Shown here one piece after another: positions 52,560 through 61,715 of a DNA stretch of 64,000 bases. Origin of the DNA: Polaribacter sp. BM10 (lineage in GTDB: Bacteria > Bacteroidota > Bacteroidia > Flavobacteriales > Flavobacteriaceae). Every line of letters begins with the position of its first letter. Position 1 is the first letter of the stretch. The stretch is taken from positions 620,001 to 684,000 of the forward strand of contig NZ_CP019704.1 in NCBI RefSeq assembly GCF_002005425.1, written 5' to 3'. The notes below the pieces were generated by a model, which had not been told where the DNA came from, did not search any database, and saw only the letters and a program-made list of their open reading frames with translations. The position numbers were made by a program, and so were the translations under genes.

Positions 52560-53699
52560 ATGAGTAAAAAAGTACTATTTATAGACAGAGACGGAACTTT
52601 AGTTTTAGAACCGCCAGTAGATTACCAATTAGATAGTTTAGAAAAGTTAGAATATTATCCTAAGGTTTTTAGATACATGGCAAGAATTGCCGAAGAATTA
52701 GACTTTGAGTTGGTTATGGTAACCAATCAAGATGGTTTGGGTACAGATTCTTTTCCAGAAGATACCTTTTGGCCTGCACAAAACAAGGTGATTTCTGCTT
52801 TTGAAAAAGAAGGTGTTGTTTTTTCTGAAGTTTGCATAGACAAAACCTTTCCGCATGAAAATGCAGAAACAAGAAAGCCAAGAACTGGTTTGTTAACTAA
52901 ATATTTTTCTGAGGATTATGATTTAGAAAATTCTTTTGTTTTAGGTGATAGAATCACAGATATGGAATTAGCAAAAAATCTTGGTGCTAAAGGAATCTTT
53001 TTATCAGAAAACCCAGAATTAGGCGCTGATGAAATTGAAACTTCAAAACAAGAAATTCTTGATTGTATTGCTCTAACTTCTACAGATTGGAAAGAGATTT
53101 ATGAGTTTTTAAAATTAGAAGATAGAGTATCAGAAATTACTAGAAATACCAATGAAACTAAAATTTATATCAAGTTAAATTTAGACGGTTCTGGTAAAAA
53201 TGATATTGATACAGGTGTTAAGTTTTTCGATCATATGTTAGATCAAATTGGTCGTCATGGCGCAATGGATTTAACAGTTAAAGTTGACGGCGATTTAGAA
53301 GTAGACGAGCATCATACTATAGAAGATACAATGATAGCTTTAGGTGAATTATTTCATAAGGCGCTTGGTAATAAATTAGGTATAGAACGCTACGGTTTCT
53401 GTTTACCAATGGATGATTGTTTAGCGCAAGCTGCTGTAGATTTTGGAGGAAGACCTTGGTTGGTTTGGGAAGCAGATTTTAAACGAGAAATGATTGGAGA
53501 CATGCCAACAGAAATGTTTTTACATTTATTTAAATCGTTTACAGATGGTGCAAAATGTAACTTAAATATAAAGGCAGAAGGCGATAACGAGCATCATAAA
53601 ATAGAAGGAATTTTTAAAGCTTTTGCAAAAGCAATGAAAATGGCCGTAAAAAGAGATGCAAACAAAATGTTTTTACCATCTACAAAAGGAGTGTTATAA
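52560..53699 (+). CDS. hisB: bifunctional histidinol-phosphatase / IGP dehydratase
   Basis: A 379-residue fused enzyme. The N-terminal HAD phosphatase (1-165) has FIDRDGTLV and [14 protein letters not shown]; the C-terminal imidazoleglycerol-phosphate dehydratase (about 185-379) has [15 protein letters not shown] and [17 protein letters not shown] with the metal-binding His pairs. Fusion of the two is usual in Bacteroidota and enterics. It sits 39 bp after hisC. Confidence 0.97.
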   Translation: MSKKVLFIDRDGTLVLEPPVDYQLDSLEKLEYYPKVFRYMARIAEELDFELVMVTNQDGLGTDSFPEDTFWPAQNKVISAFEKEGVVFSEVCIDKTFPHENAETRKPRTGLLTKYFSEDYDLENSFVLGDRITDMELAKNLGAKGIFLSENPELGADEIETSKQEILDCIALTSTDWKEIYEFLKLEDRVSEITRNTNETKIYIKLNLDGSGKNDIDTGVKFFDHMLDQIGRHGAMDLTVKVDGDLEVDEHHTIEDTMIALGELFHKALGNKLGIERYGFCLPMDDCLAQAAVDFGGRPWLVWEADFKREMIGDMPTEMFLHLFKSFTDGAKCNLNIKAEGDNEHHKIEGIFKAFAKAMKMAVKRDANKMFLPSTKGVL

Positions 53700-53701
53700 A
53701 A

Positions 53702-53753
53702 TTGCCTTTAGCTGTTAGTTGTTTGCTGATAGCCAAAAGTTAAAAGTAAAAAA
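53702..53753 (+). repeat. his spacer repeat 1 (hisB-hisH)
   Basis: A T-rich half (gcctttagctgttagttgtt) followed by an A-rich half (agccaaaagttaaaagtaaa), ending right before the hisH ATG. The halves are roughly complementary, and the same design recurs in two later spacers of this operon. Confidence 0.55.
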
Positions 53754-54335
53754 ATGAAAGTAGTAATTATAGATTACGGAGCGGGAAATATTAAAAGTAT
53801 TCAGTTTGCTTTTAAACGATTAAGTTTAGATGCTGTTTTATCTAATAATATTGATGAAATAAAAGCTGCTGATAAAGTTATTTTTCCTGGAGTAGGAGAA
53901 GCAAGTTCTGCAATGAAAATGCTAAAAGAAAGCGGTTTAGATAAAGTAATTCCTACTTTAAAACAACCTGTTTTGGGTATTTGTTTAGGTATGCAATTAA
54001 TGTGTAATTCATCCGAAGAAGGCAACACAAAAGGTTTAGGTATTTTTGATGTTGATGTTAAAAAGTTTTCTAAAGCTGTAAAAGTCCCACAAATGGGATG
54101 GAATGTAATTTATAATCTAAATTCAGATTTATTTACAGGAATTAAAGAAAAAGAATTTATGTATTTGGTACATAGTTTTTATGCAGAAAATTGTAAAGAA
54201 GCAATAGCAACTACAGATTACGAATTAGAATATGCTTCTGCATTGCAAAAAGATAATTTTTACGGAGTACAGTTTCATCCAGAGAAGTCATCAAAAGCAG
54301 GTGAACAAATTTTAAAAAACTTTCTAAATTTATAA
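53754..54335 (+). CDS. hisH: imidazole glycerol phosphate synthase, glutaminase subunit
   Basis: A 193-residue class I glutamine amidotransferase. The nucleophile Cys is in [11 protein letters not shown] and the catalytic His-Glu in [23 protein letters not shown] starts the fold. It feeds ammonia to HisF. The gene order hisH-hisA-hisF is usual. Confidence 0.96.
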   Translation: MKVVIIDYGAGNIKSIQFAFKRLSLDAVLSNNIDEIKAADKVIFPGVGEASSAMKMLKESGLDKVIPTLKQPVLGICLGMQLMCNSSEEGNTKGLGIFDVDVKKFSKAVKVPQMGWNVIYNLNSDLFTGIKEKEFMYLVHSFYAENCKEAIATTDYELEYASALQKDNFYGVQFHPEKSSKAGEQILKNFLNL

Positions 54336-54340
54336 AATTA

Positions 54341-54405
54341 TGCCTTTTGCTATTTGCATTTAGCAGTTCGCTAAAAGCCAAAAGCCAAAAGCTAAAAACT
54401 AAAAG
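54341..54405 (+). repeat. his spacer repeat 2 (hisH-hisA)
   Basis: The left half (tgccttttgctatttgcatt) is an imperfect reverse complement of the right half, which contains agccaaaagccaaaagct. It ends two bases before the hisA ATG at 54407. It is the longest and most regular of the three spacer copies. Confidence 0.6.
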
Positions 54406-54406
54406 A

Positions 54407-55144
54407 ATGAGAATAATTCCAGCCATAGATATTATAGACGGAAAATGTGTTCGTTTAACAAAAGGAGATTACGATACAAAGAAAATTTATAACGAAAATC
54501 CGTTAGAAGTTGCTAAAGAATTTGAAGATGCAGGTATCGAATATTTACATGTTGTAGATTTAGATGGCGCAAAAGCAAGTCAAATTATTAATTATAATGT
54601 GTTAGAACAAATTGCCTCTAAAACAAATTTAAAAATTGATTTTGGTGGTGGTTTAAAATCTGATAAAGATTTAGAAATTGCTTTTAATTCTGGCGCAAAT
54701 CAAATTACAGGCGGAAGTATTGCCGTAAAAAATAAAGAAATTTTTGAAAGTTGGATTGCTAAATACGGATCAGAAAAAATTATTTTAGGTGCCGATTTTT
54801 ATCCTGATAATTCCGGAGGCAAAATAGCAACCAATGGTTGGCAAGAAGAAAGTTCTTTAGAATTAATACCGTTTATTGCTGATTATCAAAAAAAAGGAAT
54901 TCAGTATGTAATTTGTACAGATATTTCTAAAGACGGTATGTTGCAAGGACCAAGTTTTGAAATGTATAAGCAAATATTAACCGAAGTACAACCTTTAAAA
55001 TTAATTGCATCTGGCGGAATTTCTTCTTTTGATGAAATTCCAAAATTAGCAGAAAATGGTTGCGAAGGAGTAATTATAGGTAAAGCGATTTATGAGAATA
55101 AAATCAGTTTAAAACAATTAGAAAACTTTATAATAAAAAAATAG
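54407..55144 (+). CDS. hisA: ProFAR isomerase
   Basis: A 245-residue (beta/alpha)8 enzyme that isomerises ProFAR to PRFAR. I start it at the ATG at 54407 ([17 protein letters not shown]); the frame stays open upstream through the spacer repeat and would otherwise give 20 extra low-complexity residues. Family motifs DFGGGLKSD and [27 protein letters not shown] are present. Confidence 0.96.
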   Translation: MRIIPAIDIIDGKCVRLTKGDYDTKKIYNENPLEVAKEFEDAGIEYLHVVDLDGAKASQIINYNVLEQIASKTNLKIDFGGGLKSDKDLEIAFNSGANQITGGSIAVKNKEIFESWIAKYGSEKIILGADFYPDNSGGKIATNGWQEESSLELIPFIADYQKKGIQYVICTDISKDGMLQGPSFEMYKQILTEVQPLKLIASGGISSFDEIPKLAENGCEGVIIGKAIYENKISLKQLENFIIKK

Positions 55145-55147
55145 TGA

Positions 55148-55202
55148 TTTGCTTTTAGCAGTTTGCTATTTGCAAAGAGCCAAAAGCCAAGAACCAAAAG
55201 CT
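55148..55202 (+). repeat. his spacer repeat 3 (hisA-hisF)
   Basis: Left half tttgcttttagcagtttgct, then right half containing gagccaaaagccaagaacca. It is the third copy of the spacer design in this operon and ends 8 bp before the hisF ATG. Confidence 0.58.
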
Positions 55203-55209
55203 ATAAATA

Positions 55210-55965
55210 ATGTTAACAAAAAGAATAGTGCCTTGTTTAGATATTAAAAACGGAAGAACTGTAAAAGGTGTAAATTTCGTAAATTTAATAGATGCAGGAG
55301 ATCCGGTGGTTTTAGCAAAACAATATGCAGAATTAGGTGCAGACGAATTGGTTTTTTTAGATATTGCTGCAACGTTAGAAAATAGAGGAACCACCTTAGA
55401 CATGGTTTTAAAAGTAGCCGAACAAGTAAACATACCGTTTACAGTTGGTGGCGGAATTTCTTCTGTAGAGCATGTAGACAAATTATTACAATGTGGCGCA
55501 GATAAAGTTTCTATAAATTCTTCTGCAGTAAAAAGACCCGATTTAATTAACGAATTAGCAGATAAATTTGGTAGCCAATGTGTTGTTGTTGCTATTGATG
55601 CGAAACAAATTAATGGCGAATGGTTTGTGCACTTGGCAGGCGGAACAATACCTACAGATATCAAACTATTTGACTGGGCAAAAGAAGTAGAAAAACGTGG
55701 CGCAGGAGAAATATTATTTACTTCTATGGACCATGATGGCACAAAAGCAGGTTTTGCAAATGAAGCATTGGCGTATTTATCAGAAACACTAAACATACCA
55801 ATTATTGCTTCTGGTGGCGCTGGTTCTATCGAGCATTTTGCAGATACTTTTACTAAAGGAAAATCTGATGCAGCACTTGCAGCAAGTGTTTTTCATTTTG
55901 GTGAAATACCAATTTTAGAATTAAAGGAAGCTTTAAAAAAACAAAATATACCAGTAAGAATTTAA
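55210..55965 (+). CDS. hisF: imidazole glycerol phosphate synthase, cyclase subunit
   Basis: A 251-residue (beta/alpha)8 cyclase that forms imidazole glycerol phosphate and AICAR with HisH. Catalytic Asp residues are in [14 protein letters not shown] and [14 protein letters not shown]; phosphate loops [10 protein letters not shown] and [11 protein letters not shown] are clear. A GNAT gene follows after 18 bp, where hisI would be expected. Confidence 0.97.
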   Translation: MLTKRIVPCLDIKNGRTVKGVNFVNLIDAGDPVVLAKQYAELGADELVFLDIAATLENRGTTLDMVLKVAEQVNIPFTVGGGISSVEHVDKLLQCGADKVSINSSAVKRPDLINELADKFGSQCVVVAIDAKQINGEWFVHLAGGTIPTDIKLFDWAKEVEKRGAGEILFTSMDHDGTKAGFANEALAYLSETLNIPIIASGGAGSIEHFADTFTKGKSDAALAASVFHFGEIPILELKEALKKQNIPVRI

Positions 55966-55983
55966 GTTCTAAATTTTACCAAT

Positions 55984-56445
55984 ATGAAAGATTTAGAGTT
56001 TATAAAATATCAAGATCAATATCATAAAGAGTTTAAAAGTATAAATTTACATTGGTTAAAGAAATTTGAACTTTATGAAAAAGCAGATGATCTGTTATTA
56101 GATAATCCTAGTTTATTTATAAAGAATGGTGCACATATATTTTTAGCTAGAATAAATAATGAAATTGTTGGAACTATATGTTTAAATCCTATAAATAATA
56201 ATAGTAGTGAAATTTTAAAATTAGCCGTTATTGATGGTTATAAAGGTTTAGGAATAGGTTATAAATTAATGCAAATTTGTATTGATTTATGTAAACAAAA
56301 TAATGTTGAAAAAATTGTTTTAGAATCTAGTACAAAATTAGAAAAAGCTCTAAGTTTATATGAAAAATTAGGCTTTAAGCATGTAGAAATTAAGGATACA
56401 CATTTTGTAACTGCGGATATAAAAATGGAATTAAAATTAAGATAA
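55984..56445 (+). CDS. GNAT acetyltransferase inside the his operon
   Basis: A 153-residue GNAT protein. The acetyl-CoA motif A reads KLAVIDGYKGLGIGYKLMQICIDLC (about 78-102; the R/Q-x-x-G-x-G/A loop is KGLGIG), and the C terminus has LSLYEKLGFKHVE. The N-terminal YHKEFKSINLHWLKKF segment resembles small-molecule or amino acid GNATs, not RimI. Its stop overlaps the hisIE start by one base, so it is translationally coupled and part of the operon. The substrate is unknown. Confidence 0.88.
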   Translation: MKDLEFIKYQDQYHKEFKSINLHWLKKFELYEKADDLLLDNPSLFIKNGAHIFLARINNEIVGTICLNPINNNSSEILKLAVIDGYKGLGIGYKLMQICIDLCKQNNVEKIVLESSTKLEKALSLYEKLGFKHVEIKDTHFVTADIKMELKLR

Positions 56446-57044
56446 TGAATATAGATTTCAATAAAAATAATGACGGATTAGTGCCAGCTATTATTCAGGA
56501 TGCGACAACAAAAAATGTTTTGATGTTGGGGTATATGAATGAAGAGGCGTTTAACAAAACAAAAGAAACAAAGTTAGTCACTTTCTTTTCTAGAACTAAA
56601 AATCGTTTGTGGACTAAAGGTGAAGAGAGCGGAAACACTTTAAATCTAGTTGATATAAAGCTAGATTGCGATAATGATACACTTCTTATTCAAGTAAACC
56701 CAAATGGACCAACTTGTCATACAGGAACAGATACTTGTTGGAAAGAAGAAAATACACCAAATTATGGTTTCTTTTCTACTTTAGAAAATGTAATCACAGA
56801 AAGAGTTGCAAATAAAGACACAAAGAAATCTTATGTTGCCAGTTTGTTTTCTAAAGGAATTAATAAAGTAGCCCAAAAAGTAGGTGAGGAGGCAGTAGAA
56901 ACTGTTATTGAAGCAATGGATAACAATGACGACTTGTTTTTGTATGAATCTGCAGATTTAATGTTTCATTATTTAATGTTGTTACAAGCAAAAGGATTTA
57001 CATTGAAAGATATTGAAGCAGAGTTGATAAAAAGGCAGAAATAA
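56445..57044 (+). CDS. hisIE: bifunctional PR-AMP cyclohydrolase / PR-ATP pyrophosphatase
   Basis: A 199-residue fused enzyme for steps two and three of histidine synthesis. The HisI part (1-105) has MLGYMNEEAF, FFSRTKNRLWTKGEESGN and the zinc motif GPTCHTGTDTCW; the HisE part (about 110-199) has VASLFSKGINKVAQKVGEEAVETVIEA. It ends the operon and is convergent with a lipoprotein gene 6 bp away. Confidence 0.97.
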   Translation: MNIDFNKNNDGLVPAIIQDATTKNVLMLGYMNEEAFNKTKETKLVTFFSRTKNRLWTKGEESGNTLNLVDIKLDCDNDTLLIQVNPNGPTCHTGTDTCWKEENTPNYGFFSTLENVITERVANKDTKKSYVASLFSKGINKVAQKVGEEAVETVIEAMDNNDDLFLYESADLMFHYLMLLQAKGFTLKDIEAELIKRQK

Positions 57045-57050
57045 ACTTTG

Positions 57051-57545
57051 TTAATTAGCAGTAAAAACAATTGTTTTGCCATAATTATTAGGCGCATCGC
57101 CTGAAGCAAAAATCATTTTTGTTTCTGAAAATTCTTTTAATTCTAATATAAATAAACGGGTTTTAAAATTATTCTCTAAACTTTCTCCACGAGAAACGTT
57201 TAGAAATATTTTGCCCGTTTTTTCGTAAAAATTTAAAGTGAATGTAGCGTATTGTTCTGTAGGATTAGGATAGAAACAAGATGTGTTGCCTAATGTGGCT
57301 TCAACTTGTTCTTTATTATGATAAAAAGTAAAAGTGTCATCTACATAACAATCATTAAACTCACTTAATATATCATTTGCAAAATTTAAATAAAATTGAT
57401 TTACTGTCCAGGTTTTAGAAGAATCATCATTTATTTTTTTTAAATCTGCTGCTGTATATTTAAAATCTATTTCGTTGTTTTCTTTACTGCAATTAAACAA
57501 TAATAATGTGGTGAAAATAGAAAGTAATACATAGATTTTTTTCAT
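57051..57545 (-). CDS. lipoprotein of unknown function
   Basis: A 164-residue lipoprotein. I start it at the ATG at 57545 (MKKIYVLLSIFTTLLLFNC); an in-frame ATG 30 bp upstream gives no better signal. Lipid Cys about residue 19, then SKENNEID. The mature part (SKTWTVNQFYLNFANDIL, DDTFTFYHN, YATFTLNFYEKTGKIFLNVSRGE) has a lipocalin-like strand pattern common in Bacteroidota surface lipoproteins. Function unknown. Confidence 0.7.
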   Translation of the reverse strand: MKKIYVLLSIFTTLLLFNCSKENNEIDFKYTAADLKKINDDSSKTWTVNQFYLNFANDILSEFNDCYVDDTFTFYHNKEQVEATLGNTSCFYPNPTEQYATFTLNFYEKTGKIFLNVSRGESLENNFKTRLFILELKEFSETKMIFASGDAPNNYGKTIVFTAN

Positions 57546-57619
57546 GATTGTTGATTTTACATAGTTTTTAACCAACTATTATGCCAAGAGCATATAATCA
57601 CATTTTACATGTAAATAAG

Positions 57620-59116
57620 TTAATTATTTATCAAATTTAAAGTAACAAAATAAATATTTTGTTTGGTCATTTTTGCTTTTAACCAAGCGTAAAAACTCAT
57701 TAAGAAAATATCTTCATTATTTCTATTTATCCAATTAAATGATTTTTCTACTCTATTGTAGAATTCAATAGTTGTAGCTATTTCTGGTTTTTTATAATAG
57801 ATTTCAATCAATTTTAAATAAGAGATTACTCTTTCTTGATTTATTGCAGATAAATGTTTAAAATAATTTCTTTTAAAACTTACAAACCTAGAATCTACCA
57901 AATCAATATTTCCTAAATCAATATGAAGTAAAATTTCTATAAGATTTTTTTTAATGGTCCATACAATTCCTGCTTTATCTATATACCAATTATCAGTATG
58001 ATAAAAAGTAGCCAACAAATTTTTAGCTTTTTCTAAAGACTCATTTTGATAATAATAAACAATAAGTGAAAGTAAAATGTCTAATTGAGAAACAAGATTT
58101 ACGTTTTTATTAGTAATATAAGGTTCTAAAAGCTCTATGGCTTTTTCTTGTTGATTATGATAGTTGTAATTTAAACTCAATAATAAATGATAATTTGGAG
58201 CAAAATCAGAATAATATTTTTGCTTTTTTTCATTCATATAAAAATACATTAATGCTAAATACTTCTTAGATTCTGTAAATTTTTTGCTTCTAAAAAGCGC
58301 ATTTGCAATAAGGTATAACACTTCTATATGATAGTAAAGCTGTTTGTCTTTAGATGTATGATGCTTGATAATAGCATAAGTGTTTACCAGAAATTTTTCA
58401 ATATTCCAGTAATCAAATTTTTGCGCTGAAGAAATGCTAGTAATTTTAATTATTTGATATAAAGATTTGAATGATAAGGAATCTGAAATGATAATATTTT
58501 GCTCTTTTAAAACATTTTCAATCAGTGTTTTGATATCTTCTTTTGATTTTTGCTGTTGATATTCGGCTAATGAAATTCTAATTTTAGCACAAGCAATATT
58601 AATGTTATCTTCTATAATTAACTGCTTTTGATTGTCATTAAAAGTGGAAATAAGATTATCAAAATTTAAAGTTTTATTTAAATGAGCATATTCAATTTTA
58701 GTGTGATAAATTTCGTTTAAAATTGTATAAAGTTGATGTTCATTAGCAATATTTTCAGTTTTGTCTAAAATTTGATATCCAATTTTAATTTGTCCTTTTT
58801 TAAGGAAATTTCTTGCAGAAAGAATGTATTTAATCAATTGTATGTCAATTGAATTTTCTTCTTTCATACTTAGATTTGCTGTAAAATCAATCAAAGACTT
58901 AAATAACCTTTTTCTTAAAGCGTGTAATGCTACTTTATTTTGTTTGCCATATAATTTCTGAGAAATCTCTGTAGAAGAAAAGTTGTCCGACAATAAAAGA
59001 CGAACTAACTGAATGTTTTTTGCATCTTTCCTTTTGTTCTTTTTCTCTAAGTATAAAATAAACTCTTGCTGGTTTTCTTTGGTAAAAGTTTCTAATATTT
59101 CTTTTAAATTTATCAT
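57620..59116 (-). CDS. large helical (TPR-like) protein of unknown function
   Basis: A 498-residue cytoplasmic protein with no signal peptide or membrane helix. The N-terminal 90 residues have a helix-turn-helix-like stretch (FSSTEISQKLYGKQNKVALHALRKRLFKSLIDF). The rest is alpha-helical with repeats that look TPR-like (KYYSDFAPNYHLLLSLNYNYHNQQEKAIELLEPYI; ESLEKAKNLLATFYHTDNW). I do not recognise the family. An HTH followed by TPRs suggests a peptide-sensing or DNA-binding regulator, as a hypothesis only. Confidence 0.6.
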   Translation of the reverse strand: MINLKEILETFTKENQQEFILYLEKKNKRKDAKNIQLVRLLLSDNFSSTEISQKLYGKQNKVALHALRKRLFKSLIDFTANLSMKEENSIDIQLIKYILSARNFLKKGQIKIGYQILDKTENIANEHQLYTILNEIYHTKIEYAHLNKTLNFDNLISTFNDNQKQLIIEDNINIACAKIRISLAEYQQQKSKEDIKTLIENVLKEQNIIISDSLSFKSLYQIIKITSISSAQKFDYWNIEKFLVNTYAIIKHHTSKDKQLYYHIEVLYLIANALFRSKKFTESKKYLALMYFYMNEKKQKYYSDFAPNYHLLLSLNYNYHNQQEKAIELLEPYITNKNVNLVSQLDILLSLIVYYYQNESLEKAKNLLATFYHTDNWYIDKAGIVWTIKKNLIEILLHIDLGNIDLVDSRFVSFKRNYFKHLSAINQERVISYLKLIEIYYKKPEIATTIEFYNRVEKSFNWINRNNEDIFLMSFYAWLKAKMTKQNIYFVTLNLINN

Positions 59117-59266
59117 TATATCGTCAGTAAAATATATGTAAATATACTTATTTATTGTTTTACTTGTGTTATTGGTTATTTTTAATCGTCAGTAATTGGT
59201 TCAAATTAAATTCTAAGAACTTCAAAACTGTCGCAAATTTGTATCATAATTATTAAACTAAAAATT

Positions 59267-59755
59267 ATGAATTATCAAACAACAGTTTCATCGAAAGAAG
59301 AGACTAAGAACAAAAGAGCAAAGAACAAATTAAAAAATGAATTGAACCAAAAACCAACAGCTGCTTATGTAGGTGCAACTTGGGGAGTTGTAATTATTGG
59401 GTTACTTTCTTATTGTATTGGGCTCTGGAATGCAACCATGCAGTTAAATGAAAAAGGGTATTATTTTGCTATTCTTTTAATGGGAATTTATGCTGTTATT
59501 TCTCTACAAAAAGCAGTAAGAGATAAAGCAGAAGACATCAAAGTGAGCGAAATGTATTATGGTATTAGTTGGGTTATTGTAATCGCATCTTTACTATTAT
59601 TAATAGTTGGACTGAGAAATGCTGATTTACTTTTAAGTGAAAAAGGATTCTACGCCATATCTTACTTATTAAGTTTATTTGGTGCAATTACTGTTCAAAA
59701 AAATACTAGAGATCTTGATTTTATCAAAACTAAAACTGAAGAAGAAAATAGTTAG
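59267..59755 (+). CDS. YiaA/YiaB family inner-membrane protein
   Basis: A 162-residue protein with a basic N-terminal tail and two copies of the YiaA/YiaB two-helix domain: about 38-88 (GVVIIGLLSYCIGLWNA, KGYYFAILLMGIYAVISLQKAVRD) and 100-150 (GISWVIVIASLLLLIVGLRNA, KGFYAISYLLSLFGAITVQKNTRD). The function of the family is unknown. A hairpin follows the stop. Confidence 0.88.
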   Translation: MNYQTTVSSKEETKNKRAKNKLKNELNQKPTAAYVGATWGVVIIGLLSYCIGLWNATMQLNEKGYYFAILLMGIYAVISLQKAVRDKAEDIKVSEMYYGISWVIVIASLLLLIVGLRNADLLLSEKGFYAISYLLSLFGAITVQKNTRDLDFIKTKTEEENS

Positions 59756-59777
59756 TTTGATAATGGTTTGTAAACCA

Positions 59778-59807
59778 AAACCTCATAAGTTTAAGCTTAT
59801 GAGGTTT
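59778..59807. terminator. hairpin after the YiaA/YiaB gene
   Basis: A perfect 12-bp stem (aaacctcataag / cttatgaggttt) with a 6-nt loop, 22 bp after the YiaA/YiaB stop and 54 bp from the end of the facing TraB-like gene. The T run is short, so efficiency is uncertain. Confidence 0.65.
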
Positions 59808-59861
59808 AAAAAATAAACGATCAAAAATATTGTGAGCGTTTTCTAAGTAAAAATAGAAAGT

Positions 59862-60812
59862 TTAATACTCATTCATTAGAATTACTTTAAGGTTAGGATA
59901 GTTTTTTTTAAACTCTTTTTCTAAACCAATTACATGTGCTGCACCAACAATAATAATATTTTTTGTTTTTTTAGAACCTAAAATTTGTTCAGCAATGTTT
60001 TTAGCCATTCTCATATTTCTTTCGTCAAAATATTTCCTTCCTTCTTTACAGCCTTCAGTGTCTTTAATCACATAAGAAAATGAAGCCATATCATGCAATT
60101 GCTGCAATGATTTTCTTTTATTTGTATGTTTGCCCAATTTTCTAAAAATAGCAGGCAAAATAGCGCTATTATAACTTTTTTTATACAATTTAGAATTTGC
60201 TGTGTTATTGCCATTTTTAGCACCTTCCTTACTACACTTATTCCAAGCTAAATGGTATTCTTTATTGGTTTGTTGATCATCCATATTAATCACTTTTTTA
60301 TGATTCATAGCTAATGCTAATTTATATGTCAAATCTCCATCTTCATGTCTTGTTGGGTTTTTAGATCCATTTACACCATATTTTTTTAAATAGGTGTATA
60401 ATTCATAGTTTCCATTATCTCTTTTGTAAATAAATGATTTAATAAGGTGATCTAAATCATCATCACTCATACTTGAAAAATCTTTTCCAATAGTAGCGTT
60501 AAATTTAACGTTGTTATAATTAAAAGTCTTTTGTAAAGAATCTGATAATTTGTAAAATTTTTGATATCCTTTAGACCAACCTTTTTTTAAATATTCCCAA
60601 GAAATAGAATCATTGGCCATTGGCGATTCTACATAGATTGCTTCTGGTTTGTATTTTTTTGCAAATCGTAACATAGGTTTGTAGCTATTTTTTGCAATTT
60701 TAGGTACTGTGTGCATTGTGCCAACAATTAAAATTTCTTGTTGATTTTCTTGACTTGATAAATTAGAATTTGATAAAATAAATACGATAATTAATGTAAT
60801 TAGAGTTTTCAT
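59862..60812 (-). CDS. secreted TraB-like (DUF5694-type) protein
   Basis: A 316-residue exported protein with a signal peptide (about 1-20, FILSNSNLSSQ). The TraB/Tiki-like motifs are present: LIVGTMHTVPKI near the N terminus, YVESPMAND and a C-terminal IIVGAAHVIGLEKEFKK. These match DUF5694-type proteins, which have the EreA/ChaN/TraB-Tiki fold and may be metallohydrolases; activity is not shown. It stands alone on the minus strand. Confidence 0.82.
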   Translation of the reverse strand: MKTLITLIIVFILSNSNLSSQENQQEILIVGTMHTVPKIAKNSYKPMLRFAKKYKPEAIYVESPMANDSISWEYLKKGWSKGYQKFYKLSDSLQKTFNYNNVKFNATIGKDFSSMSDDDLDHLIKSFIYKRDNGNYELYTYLKKYGVNGSKNPTRHEDGDLTYKLALAMNHKKVINMDDQQTNKEYHLAWNKCSKEGAKNGNNTANSKLYKKSYNSAILPAIFRKLGKHTNKRKSLQQLHDMASFSYVIKDTEGCKEGRKYFDERNMRMAKNIAEQILGSKKTKNIIIVGAAHVIGLEKEFKKNYPNLKVILMNEY

Positions 60813-60905
60813 AATGAGGTTTTAATTGATTAAACTTTCTGATACAAAACTATAAACTAATCAACAATAAACTCAGTATTTATAAGTGTTTGGGGCGAAA
60901 TACAG

Positions 60906-61715
60906 CTATTCTGTGGTAGAATTTAAAATGCTTTTTACATTATTTTGATACGTTTTAGAAACGGGTACTTCTATGTGGTGAAATAAGAGAATAAATAGTT
61001 TGCTTTTTTCTGTTTTCCATTGTAAAAAGTGATAAGGATTTATCAAATAAGAACGATGAGTTCTTAATAATTCTGGAAACTCATTTGCAATCACAGAAAG
61101 TTTATTTCTAATTAAAGTCTTCTTTAAAATAGAACCATTTAAATAAAAAACTTCTATATAATTGTCTGATGATTGTATGCAAATTACATCATTAAAAAGT
61201 AAACGCAATCCTTCGTAATTACCTTCGCCTTTTATTTCAATTTTTTTTGCTTCAGTTTTTTTATTTTTATATTTTCCAAAAGCAAATCTTCCAAAAATAA
61301 CAATTGGTAAAATTGTTAAAAAAGCAGGTATTAAAATTGCTTTTAAGTGATAGCCTAAAGTATATGGGTATGGTTCTCCGGGTACTACTGCATATAAATA
61401 AAATAACCTTGCAGCTATAATACTTATTATAACATAAATTAATAGAAATAATATTTCTGATATAACATACCAATTTTCTTTGTATTTTTTAAATAAAATC
61501 TGTTGTATTGGTATAAATACCAAATAACAAGTTCCTACCAACAATCCATATAAAGACATGTAAAGTGGCATTTCATCATCTTTAAATTGATTAACGTCAA
61601 AAGGTTCTGTGTAAAACAAGAATATAAACACCCAAATAGACAAACCAAAAGCAACAATACAATGGTTTTTTATTGATGGATCAAAAGGATATTTTCTATA
61701 CAATAGTTTTTTCAC
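60906..61715 (-). CDS. membrane-bound LytTR transcription factor
   Basis: A 269-residue protein with four membrane helices (about 20-37, 50-70, 82-110, 122-145) and a C-terminal LytTR DNA-binding domain (about 170-262; ICIQSSDNYIEVFYLNG, LLRTHRSYLINPYHF). No receiver domain is present. It is a one-component membrane regulator. The start overlaps the TMEM175-like gene by 20 bp, which predicts coupled expression and possibly a sensor/channel unit. Confidence 0.9.
   Translation of the reverse strand: MKKLLYRKYPFDPSIKNHCIVAFGLSIWVFIFLFYTEPFDVNQFKDDEMPLYMSLYGLLVGTCYLVFIPIQQILFKKYKENWYVISEILFLLIYVIISIIAARLFYLYAVVPGEPYPYTLGYHLKAILIPAFLTILPIVIFGRFAFGKYKNKKTEAKKIEIKGEGNYEGLRLLFNDVICIQSSDNYIEVFYLNGSILKKTLIRNKLSVIANEFPELLRTHRSYLINPYHFLQWKTEKSKLFILLFHHIEVPVSKTYQNNVKSILNSTTE

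Noticed and set aside
55155..55796. 213-codon open frame antisense to hisF
   Set aside because: Fully inside the conserved hisF gene, and its protein looks like a frame shadow (Ser/Phe/Lys rich with no domain). hisF conservation explains the frame.
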